Of a stretch of 64,000 nucleotides of DNA, positions 57,426 through 64,000 are shown piece after piece. The stretch's first letter is position 1. Each line of letters starts with the position of its first letter. Position numbers and translations under genes: made by a program. A model generated the notes under the pieces. It searched no databases, had not been told where the DNA came from, and saw only the letters and a program-made list of their open reading frames with translations. Source of the DNA: Flavobacteriales bacterium (GTDB taxonomy: Bacteria; Bacteroidota; Bacteroidia; Flavobacteriales; UBA1820); the NCBI GenBank assembly GCA_003150615.1, contig QALN01000008.1, positions 49,584-113,583 of the forward strand, given 5' to 3'.

Positions 57426-58397
57426 ATGGCAAGAATACTTACTGGCGTACAAGCCACCGGACGCCCTCACCTGGGCAACATCCTGGGGGCTATCCTTCCG
57501 GCTATAAAAGCCGCATCCCGAAGCGAAGACGAGTCTTTCCTTTTTATAGCCGACCTACATTCGCTCACACTGATAAAGAACGCACAGGAATTGCGTGAAA
57601 ACACGTATGCCGTAGCCAAAACATGGCTTGCGATGGGGCTGGACACGTCGAAGACAGTTTTCTACCGCCAGAGCGACGTACCTCAGACAACCGAACTGAC
57701 CTGGTACCTCGACTGTTTTTTCCCATACCAGCGGCTCCAGCTCGCACACGCTTTCAAAGACAAATCCGAACGTCTCTCCGACGTCAACACCGGTCTTTTC
57801 AACTACCCTGTCCTGATGGCCGCCGACATACTGCTCTATGACGCAGACCTTGTACCCGTAGGCAAAGACCAGGCACAGCACCTCGAATTCACACGCGACG
57901 TAGCCGAACGCTTCAATAACCGCATGGGCGAAACATTCGTAATACCCAAAGGTCTAACCCAGGAAAACGCCATGATAATCCCCGGAACGGACGGGGCGAA
58001 AATGAGCAAATCCCGCAACAACTACATAGACATCTTCGCGCCGGAAAAGGAACTCAAGAAAGTAATCGGCTCAATAGTTACCGATTCCACCCCTCTTGAA
58101 GAGCCCAAAAACCCCGATACATGCAACGTATTCAAGCTCTATTCACTGATAGCCTCTCCGCAGCAGACCGAAGACCTGCGCAAAAAATACCTCGGCGGCA
58201 ATTTCGGCTACGGACATGCTAAAAAAGAACTGCTGGGCGTTATCCTCGATACATTTGCAAAAGAACGCAGCCTGTACGATTATTACACCGACAACATAGG
58301 GGAAGTCGAAGAAAAACTCATGGACGGAGCCATGAAAGCCGCGTCGGCAGCTTCCGTTCGCCTTGCCGAAGTGCGCCGCAAACTCGGTCTTCGCTAA
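57426..58397 (+). CDS. trpS: Tryptophanyl-tRNA synthetase
   Basis: 323 residues from the ATG at 57426; the frame is open from a TTG at 57366 but that overlaps the promoter and family proteins begin at RILTGVQATGRPHLGN. Class Ic synthetase: HIGH-type HLGN at 15-18 and KMSKS at 192-196 (GAKMSKSRNN). No trp genes are adjacent. It is followed by an alpha/beta hydrolase gene with its own promoter element. Confidence 0.97.
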   Translation: MARILTGVQATGRPHLGNILGAILPAIKAASRSEDESFLFIADLHSLTLIKNAQELRENTYAVAKTWLAMGLDTSKTVFYRQSDVPQTTELTWYLDCFFPYQRLQLAHAFKDKSERLSDVNTGLFNYPVLMAADILLYDADLVPVGKDQAQHLEFTRDVAERFNNRMGETFVIPKGLTQENAMIIPGTDGAKMSKSRNNYIDIFAPEKELKKVIGSIVTDSTPLEEPKNPDTCNVFKLYSLIASPQQTEDLRKKYLGGNFGYGHAKKELLGVILDTFAKERSLYDYYTDNIGEVEEKLMDGAMKAASAASVRLAEVRRKLGLR

Positions 58398-58454
58398 AGC
58401 CTTTTTACTTTTAAGCCGATGAAGGGGAAGGCATTTTTTTAAGGCAAAAATTTG

Positions 58455-58462
58455 TACATTTG
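58455..58462 (+). promoter_or_regulatory. Putative -7 element of the alpha/beta hydrolase gene
   Basis: TACATTTG, 22 bp before the start codon; no clear -33. Confidence 0.5.
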
Positions 58463-58484
58463 TGCGTCTATCCGATAGAGTATA

Positions 58485-59246
58485 ATGAATTACGAAATAA
58501 AAAAAGAGGGCAAGTTCCGCTATATTGAAGAAGGCGAAGGAACGCCCGTCGTTATCCTTCACGGACTGATGGGCAGCCTGAGCAATTTCGACACGGTAGT
58601 CGAAGCGCTCAGGAAAAACGGATACCGCGCCATCATACCCTCGCTCCCGCTTTATACCATATCGTTGCTCAAAGCCAGCGTGCGCGGCCTTTCCTCTTTC
58701 ATACACCAGTTCATAAAATACAAACAGATAGAAGACTTCTTCCTTTTAGGCAACTCCCTGGGAGGCCACATATCCCTGGTTTTCACAAAACGCCACCCGG
58801 AACGCGTCAAAGGCCTGATTCTGACCGGCTCTTCCGGACTTTATGAGAACGCCGGCTCCTCGTACCCCAAACGCGGCAGTTACGAATACGTCCGCGAAAA
58901 GACGCAGGAAGTATTTTACGACCCGGCAACAGCTACCCCGGAACTCATCGACGAGGTATTCGATATAGTCAACAACCGCGCCAAGGTCCTGCACACGCTT
59001 TCAATATCGAAAAGCGCCATCCGCCACAACATGGAAAAAGACCTCCCCAAGATAAACAAGCCCACGCTCCTTATCTGGGGAAAGAACGACATAGTAACCC
59101 CGCCGGAAGTAGCCGAACAGTTCCATCAACTGATGCCCTGTTCCGAACTGCACTGGATAGACAAATGCGGGCACGCCCCCATGATGGAACATCCTATAAT
59201 CTTCAACCGTACACTCCTGGAGTGGCTCGACAGACAAAAAGGATAA
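58485..59246 (+). CDS. Alpha/beta-fold hydrolase
   Basis: 253 residues, cytoplasmic. The oxyanion strip HGLMGSLSNFD (26-36), nucleophile elbow GNSLGGH (about 89-95, Ser), acid GKNDIVTP (about 196-203, Asp) and catalytic His in KCGHAPMMEHP (about 226-236) form a complete triad. Substrate unknown; the family covers esterases and C-C hydrolases. It precedes engB by 57 bp; the same gene order is common in Bacteroidales. Confidence 0.88.
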   Translation: MNYEIKKEGKFRYIEEGEGTPVVILHGLMGSLSNFDTVVEALRKNGYRAIIPSLPLYTISLLKASVRGLSSFIHQFIKYKQIEDFFLLGNSLGGHISLVFTKRHPERVKGLILTGSSGLYENAGSSYPKRGSYEYVREKTQEVFYDPATATPELIDEVFDIVNNRAKVLHTLSISKSAIRHNMEKDLPKINKPTLLIWGKNDIVTPPEVAEQFHQLMPCSELHWIDKCGHAPMMEHPIIFNRTLLEWLDRQKG

Positions 59247-59303
59247 GCAAATGACAGAACAAGGGGGCATACGACCGGTGAACGCATCTTTAACACCACA
59301 GAC

Positions 59304-59906
59304 ATGAAGATAAGCAAGGCCGAATTCGTCATATCCAACACGGACTGCAAAAAATGCCCGCCCCCGTCGCGACCTGAGTACGCGTTCATAGGACGCAGCA
59401 ACGTAGGCAAGTCATCGCTTATCAACACACTCTGCAACAACGCCTCGCTGGCAAAGACTTCGGGGACTCCCGGCAAAACACAGCTTATCAACCACTTCAA
59501 TATCGACGACACCTGGTACCTGGTGGACCTTCCGGGTTACGGCTACGCACGCACATCGAAAACCGACCGCGCTGCGTTTCACAAGATAATCACATCGTAC
59601 ATACTCGGGCGCGAAAACCTCGCATGCCTGTTCGTACTGGTGGATTCACGCCACGAACCGCAGAAAATAGACCTCGATTTTATGGCCTGGCTGGGCGAGA
59701 GCGGCATACCTTTCGCAATTTGTTTCACCAAAATGGACAAACTGACAAAAAACCAGGCAGCCAAAAACATAGCCGCCTACAAAAAAGGCCTTCTAGAAGA
59801 ATGGGAAACCCTTCCCGAAATGTTTTTCACATCCTCGTCCACCGGAGCCGGACGCGACGAGATACTCTCCTACATAGAAAAAATAAATAACGACATACTG
59901 AAATGA
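59304..59906 (+). CDS. engB: Ribosome-biogenesis GTPase EngB/YsxC
   Basis: 200 residues. GTPase needed for late 50S assembly. G1 [10 protein letters not shown] (28-37), G2 [10 protein letters not shown]3 DLPGYGYA, G4 TKMDK and G5 TSSSTGAG are intact. Overlaps pepT by 4 bp at its end (ATGA), so the two are coupled. Confidence 0.96.
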   Translation: MKISKAEFVISNTDCKKCPPPSRPEYAFIGRSNVGKSSLINTLCNNASLAKTSGTPGKTQLINHFNIDDTWYLVDLPGYGYARTSKTDRAAFHKIITSYILGRENLACLFVLVDSRHEPQKIDLDFMAWLGESGIPFAICFTKMDKLTKNQAAKNIAAYKKGLLEEWETLPEMFFTSSSTGAGRDEILSYIEKINNDILK

Positions 59907-61138
59907 AAGACAAGTTACTAAGGCGCTTCCTCCAGTACGCCGCCATCGACACCCAGTCGGCCGAAGGTCAAAAAGACGTTCCCTCGACGAAAAAACAGTT
60001 CGACCTCGCGCTGGTGCTTAAAAGTCAGATGGAAGAACTCGGCCTGAAAAACGTAACGCTGGACGACCATTGCTACCTGATGGGCACATTGCCGGCCAAC
60101 ACAGGGGAAAAGCTGCCGTCGATAGGTTTCATATCCCACATGGACACATCGCCCGATTACAGCGGCCGCGACGTAAAACCGCAGATATGGGAAAACTACG
60201 ACGGAGGCGACATAGCCCTGCCCGACGGCACCGTAATACGTACATCAGAATTTCCGGAGATAAAACAGTACAAAGGAAAAACCATAATAACGTCCGACGG
60301 TTCAACCCTTCTCGGCGCGGACGACAAAGCCGGCATAGCCGAAATAATGACCGCCGTGGAATACCTTATCCTGCACCCGGAAATAAAGCACGGCGATATA
60401 AGAATAGGTTTCACACCGGACGAAGAAATAGGTCGCGGCCCTGACTTTTTCGACGTGGCAAAATTCGGTGCCGATTGGGCTTACACTCTCGACGGCAGCG
60501 CAGAAGGCGAACTGGAATACGAAAACTTCAACGCCGCTTCTGCGCGCATAACATTCAAGGGACTGTCCGTCCATCCCGGTTACGCAAAGGATAAAATGGT
60601 AAACTCCATACTTCGCGGCGTCGAATTCGCATCCTCCCTGCCGGAATGGGAACGGCCCGAACACACCGAAGGTTACGAAGGTTTCTACCACCTGCACACA
60701 ATGGATGCCACACTGGAGAAAACTACGCTCGTGTACATCATCCGCGACCACGACCGCGCAGGATTCGAACACCGCAAAAAAACCGTCGAATCGCTCATTC
60801 GGTTTTTTAAAGACAAATACGGCGAAGATGCCATCGAAGGCGAGATAAAAGACCAGTACTATAACATGCGCGCCGAGATAGAACCCGTGATGCACGTAAT
60901 CGAAATAGCTGAAAAGGCCATGCTCGAATGCGGTGTCACGCCTAAGATAAAAGCCATACGCGGCGGCACGGACGGCGCCCGCCTCTCGTTCATGGGACTG
61001 CCCTGCCCCAACATATTCACAGGCGGGCACAATTTCCACGGACGATACGAATTCGCCGTCGTGGAAACAATGGAAAAAGCCGTCGAAACGATAGTCGGTA
61101 TAGTCCGCCTGTCATCACAGCATATTCCGGAAAAATAA
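59903..61138 (+). CDS. pepT: Peptidase T
   Basis: 411 residues. Zinc aminotripeptidase of the M20 family, cytoplasmic. HMDTSPD (about 78-84) with the first metal His, [11 protein letters not shown] (bridging Asp), [13 protein letters not shown] (catalytic and metal Glu) and the C-terminal [12 protein letters not shown] (metal His) are present, with the dimerisation domain in the middle. Translationally coupled to engB. Confidence 0.95.
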   Translation: MKDKLLRRFLQYAAIDTQSAEGQKDVPSTKKQFDLALVLKSQMEELGLKNVTLDDHCYLMGTLPANTGEKLPSIGFISHMDTSPDYSGRDVKPQIWENYDGGDIALPDGTVIRTSEFPEIKQYKGKTIITSDGSTLLGADDKAGIAEIMTAVEYLILHPEIKHGDIRIGFTPDEEIGRGPDFFDVAKFGADWAYTLDGSAEGELEYENFNAASARITFKGLSVHPGYAKDKMVNSILRGVEFASSLPEWERPEHTEGYEGFYHLHTMDATLEKTTLVYIIRDHDRAGFEHRKKTVESLIRFFKDKYGEDAIEGEIKDQYYNMRAEIEPVMHVIEIAEKAMLECGVTPKIKAIRGGTDGARLSFMGLPCPNIFTGGHNFHGRYEFAVVETMEKAVETIVGIVRLSSQHIPEK

Positions 61139-61258
61139 CCTCCGGCAAAACAAACCCGTACCTGCTACTTTTACTAACCTTATATATATTTTATTACACA
61201 ACGGCCCGTTTAAAATGCCGCACGGCACAGGGCGGGCCGCAAAAAAAAGCAAAAGAGA

Positions 61259-63550
61259 ATGTACGACATCTATGTAGTAATGCTTGTAATAATGGCCGGC
61301 CTGGCGGTAACGGACCTTACCATCGGCGTGAGCAACGACGCGGTCAACTTCCTCGGTTCGGCCGTAGGCAGCCGCACGGCATCGTTCCGCACCATAATAA
61401 TCGTTGCCTCGCTCGGAGTTATAATAGGCGCTGTTTTTTCAAACGGGATGATGGAAGTAGCGCGGAAAGGTGTCCTTTTCCCGCAGATGTTCCTCTTCGA
61501 GGAAATAATGGTCATCTTCATATCCGTTATGATAACGGACGTCATCATGATGGACACATTCAACTCCCTGGGACTGCCGACATCGACCACCGTATCGCTC
61601 GTGTTCGAACTGCTCGGCGCAGCCGTGTCCATTTCCCTGTTCAAAGTGTTCCAAAGCCTGCCCGACGGCGGCTCGTTCCAATCGCTGATAGCCAACATAG
61701 GCGAAGTGGACAAATACATAAACCAGGACAAAGCCACGCTGATGATAACAGGAATACTGTCCGTAGTGTTCATCGCGTTTTTCGCCGGCGCCATAATACA
61801 ATGGATAGTCCGTTTCATATTCACGTTCCGCTACGAACGTAAACTCAAATATTACGGAGGCATCATGGGCGGCATAGCATTCACGTCCATCATATTTTTC
61901 ATGATCCTCAAAGGTTCGAAAGGAACTACGCTGATAAGCCCCGAAGGGAAAGAATGGATAGCCGAACACACACGCTTGCTTCTGATTATCACATTTGTCG
62001 TATCGGTTGCCGTCAGCCAGATAATAGTTTCTGTATTCAAGAAAAATATCCTCAAAGTGGTAGTTCTCACAGGCACGTTCGCTCTGGCCATGGCATTCGC
62101 AGGGAACGACCTGGTGAACTTTATCGGCGTACCGCTCGCCGCACTCAGCTCGTACGAAGCCTGGATAGATGCCGGACAACAGAACATACCTATGACCGCA
62201 CTTCTGGATACGGCCCACACACCAGTATTCATACTCGCCGGAGCGGGCCTCATAATGGTAGTCACGCTGTGTCTGTCGAAAAAGGCCAAAAACGTACTGA
62301 AAACAGCCATCGACCTGTCAAAATACGAAACTACGGACGAAAAACACTCTCCCAATACCATATCGCGCGGCATCGTACGCGGAGCCGTAGCCCTGTCCAA
62401 AGCCGTTGACAAAATAATCCCCGCACGTGTAAACAAGGAAATAGACGTGCGTTTCGACCGTCCCGTGATAGCCATCCCCCAAAACAAGGAATTCGAGGCT
62501 CCGGCATTCGACCTTGTCCGCGCCTCGGTAAACGTAATAGTCCCGGCCATCCTTATATCCATAGGCACGAACAGTACCCTTCCGCTCAGCACCACTTACG
62601 TAACGTTCATGGCCGCCATGGGCTCCTCTCTGGCCGACAGGGCATGGGGACGTGAAAGCGCCGTGTACCGCGTATCGGGCGTGCTGACCGTAATCCTCGG
62701 GTGGTTTGCAACAGCATTCTTCGCCTTCGTGGCAGCCGGCACTTTCGCAGCGTTGGTTTACAGCTTCGGCATGCTGGCCATAATACCCCTGTTGGTACTC
62801 GGCGTAGTCATCATGACAAGCCACAAGATATACAAACGCGTAAACCGCCGCGAGGAAAAACGCCAGCGCCTGTTGCGTACCGCCCGCGCCGGACAGATAA
62901 GCATATCGCAGGTCATAGACGATTCGGCCGAAAAAATAGCAGAAGCTTTCACCCATGCTACCGAAGTTTATTCCGGGGTGGCCGAAGGACTGGACAAACA
63001 CGACAGGAAAGTACTCAAACAGGCCTGCCGAGCATCCACCGAGCTCAAAGAAGACATTGCCGACCTACAGAACACGCTTTTCTACATGATACGTTCCATA
63101 GATGAGAAAGGCATCGAGGCATCACGCTTCTATATCCTCATCATAGACTATCTCAAGGAAATAAACCGCGCCCTGGCCTACATATCAAATGCCAGCTTCG
63201 AACACGTGGATAACAACCATAAGGAACTCAAGGACACACGAAAAGAGGCACTGAAATACATCAGCACCGAACTTTGCGACATATTCCGCGAAATAGAAAA
63301 AACGTTCCTCTCCAAAGATTTCTCGCACGTTTCGGATATCGTATCCCGCAAAAAAGCGCTCAAGAAAGAACTTAGCCTTATCATCGAAAGGCAAATATCG
63401 CGCATACGTTCCGAGGAACTCAGCCCGAAGAATACAAACCTTTTCTTCGGCATCATCCTGGAAACCAAAGACCTGCTTTCCACCGCCACCCACCTTGTCG
63501 AGCTCGGAAATCAGTTCTACGTTAACAAAAAAGCCACTGATGTAGCCTGA
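61259..63550 (+). CDS. PiT-family inorganic phosphate transporter with PhoU-like tail
   Basis: 763 residues. About ten membrane helices in the first 520 residues, with two PiT signature regions: TIGVSNDAVNFLGSAVGSRTASFR at the N-terminus and the mid repeat AGNDLVNFIGVPLAALSS. The C-terminal about 230 residues are soluble and helical (PhoU/DUF47-like: EKIAEAFTHATEVYSGVAEGLDKHDRK and later coiled helices), an unusual fused regulator; in many bacteria DUF47 is a separate gene next to pit. It imports phosphate with protons or Na+. Confidence 0.93.
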   Translation: MYDIYVVMLVIMAGLAVTDLTIGVSNDAVNFLGSAVGSRTASFRTIIIVASLGVIIGAVFSNGMMEVARKGVLFPQMFLFEEIMVIFISVMITDVIMMDTFNSLGLPTSTTVSLVFELLGAAVSISLFKVFQSLPDGGSFQSLIANIGEVDKYINQDKATLMITGILSVVFIAFFAGAIIQWIVRFIFTFRYERKLKYYGGIMGGIAFTSIIFFMILKGSKGTTLISPEGKEWIAEHTRLLLIITFVVSVAVSQIIVSVFKKNILKVVVLTGTFALAMAFAGNDLVNFIGVPLAALSSYEAWIDAGQQNIPMTALLDTAHTPVFILAGAGLIMVVTLCLSKKAKNVLKTAIDLSKYETTDEKHSPNTISRGIVRGAVALSKAVDKIIPARVNKEIDVRFDRPVIAIPQNKEFEAPAFDLVRASVNVIVPAILISIGTNSTLPLSTTYVTFMAAMGSSLADRAWGRESAVYRVSGVLTVILGWFATAFFAFVAAGTFAALVYSFGMLAIIPLLVLGVVIMTSHKIYKRVNRREEKRQRLLRTARAGQISISQVIDDSAEKIAEAFTHATEVYSGVAEGLDKHDRKVLKQACRASTELKEDIADLQNTLFYMIRSIDEKGIEASRFYILIIDYLKEINRALAYISNASFEHVDNNHKELKDTRKEALKYISTELCDIFREIEKTFLSKDFSHVSDIVSRKKALKKELSLIIERQISRIRSEELSPKNTNLFFGIILETKDLLSTATHLVELGNQFYVNKKATDVA

Positions 63551-63558
63551 AAAACCCG

Positions 63559-63566
63559 TATCTTTG
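63559..63566 (+). promoter_or_regulatory. Putative -7 element of sufB
   Basis: TATCTTTG, 63 bp before sufB and just after the phosphate transporter; -33 weak. Confidence 0.5.
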
Positions 63567-63581
63567 TATTTGCTTCAAACC

Positions 63582-63613
63582 GCCCTTTGCCGACCTGAAA
63601 ACCGGCAAAGGGC
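63582..63613 (+). repeat. Hairpin in the sufB leader
   Basis: Perfect 11-bp stem (63582-63592 with 63603-63613) with 10-nt loop, lying between the -7 box and the sufB start (16 nt downstream of the stem). No U-tract follows. Candidate regulatory structure; alternatively a weak terminator of the phosphate transporter. Confidence 0.55.
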
Positions 63614-63628
63614 TCAAAAACGGGACAA

Positions 63629-64000
63629 ATGAGCAAAGATATAATAGACGAACTATCCTCGTCGCAATACAAATACGGTTTTCACTCGGACATAGACTCC
63701 GACACCTTTCCCAAAGGACTGAGCGAAGACGTGATACGCGCCATCTCGGCCCGCAAGGAAGAACCGGAATGGATGACCGAATACCGTCTGCGCGCCTACC
63801 GCCACTGGCTCACCATGCACGAACCGACATGGGCGCACCTTAAGTACGAACGGCCTGATTTCGACGGCATCAGTTATTATTCCGCACCGAAAAACGCGCC
63901 TAAATACAACTCGCTGGACGAAGTGGATCCGGAACTGCTCCGCACTTTCGACCGCCTGGGCATACCGCTGGAAGAACAGAAAGTCCTCTCCGGCGTGGCA
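63629..64000 (+). CDS. sufB: Fe-S cluster assembly scaffold SufB (partial)
   Basis: First 124 codons; runs off the right edge. The N-terminus KYGFHSDIDSDTFPKGLSEDVIRAISARKEEPEWMTEYRLRAYRHW and PTWAHLKYERPDFDGISYYSAPK are diagnostic of SufB, the scaffold core of the SUF system for Fe-S cluster assembly. sufC and sufD are expected just outside the window. ATG at 63629 is the only start that gives this N-terminus. Confidence 0.95.
   Translation, partial: MSKDIIDELSSSQYKYGFHSDIDSDTFPKGLSEDVIRAISARKEEPEWMTEYRLRAYRHWLTMHEPTWAHLKYERPDFDGISYYSAPKNAPKYNSLDEVDPELLRTFDRLGIPLEEQKVLSGVA

Noticed and set aside
1..64000. CRISPR arrays, tRNA or rRNA genes, insertion sequences, integrases
   Set aside because: I looked through the intergenic regions and saw no regularly spaced repeats, no tRNA-like T-arm consensus in a cloverleaf context and no transposase or integrase ORF.

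Overview
The window is a 64 kb chromosomal segment of a Bacteroidota bacterium, most likely of the order Bacteroidales; a Rikenellaceae/Alistipes-like host is my guess from gene content and moderate GC, not something I can prove. Supporting signs are the Bacteroidota -7 promoter hexamer pattern TAnnTTTG upstream of many genes (with a -33 TTG in the best cases), scarce Shine-Dalgarno sequences, DUF4837 and Big_5-type lipoproteins, a gyrA-TPR pair, and a NagZ-type GH3 enzyme fused to a beta-lactamase-like domain. ATA is used freely for isoleucine. I see no rRNA, tRNA, CRISPR array, insertion sequence or phage module.

Layout. 1-2710 is an accessory locus on the minus strand: a lipoprotein with an AT-rich C-terminal HEXXH domain, translationally coupled (ATGA overlap) to a tandem array of at least three near-identical secreted proteins, the last cut by the window edge. 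2944-5161 holds galK-galT. 5358-10906 is an envelope/replication run (ftsK, lolA-like, lptF/G-like, ribB). 11091-16528 carries valS, then rsmI-recJ on the plus strand. 16628-20331 has a metallo-beta-lactamase-fold hydrolase, a histidine kinase that has lost its N-terminus and is joined head-to-head to the C-terminal remnant of another kinase (a rearrangement junction near 19010-19055), and an EEP-family phosphatase/nuclease. 20500-27510 holds murF, a TPR protein, gyrA and purA. 27517-32056 has a glycosyltransferase, a Sua5/TsaC-type protein, an FAH-family enzyme and pckA. 32172-33205 is a small AT-richer pair of unknown genes; then rplS with a structured leader, and uvrA/HAD/Smr/hisS on the minus strand. 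39742-48280 carries a GH20 hexosaminidase, a dihydroorotase homologue lacking key metal ligands, a shrunken methyltransferase-like gene, the GH3-beta-lactamase fusion and aroA. 48468-50400 is cysK-cysE, followed by convergent pflB. 53227-64000 is a plus-strand run: a MltD-like lytic transglycosylase, two lipoproteins, trpS, an alpha/beta hydrolase, engB, pepT, a PiT phosphate transporter with a PhoU-like tail, and the start of sufB.

Most of the window is core metabolism and information processing: Leloir galactose use, riboflavin, shikimate and cysteine synthesis, peptidoglycan building and recycling, LPS and lipoprotein export, chromosome segregation and repair. The best candidate for an undescribed system is 1-2710: a modular lipoprotein whose GC-poor HEXXH tip follows a Pro/Asp linker and is followed by a mosaic, recently duplicated family of small secreted proteins. 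That is the arrangement of a polymorphic effector with immunity (or inhibitor) paralogues, but the function is inference. The pair at 32172-33205 could be a second, orphaned module of the same style.
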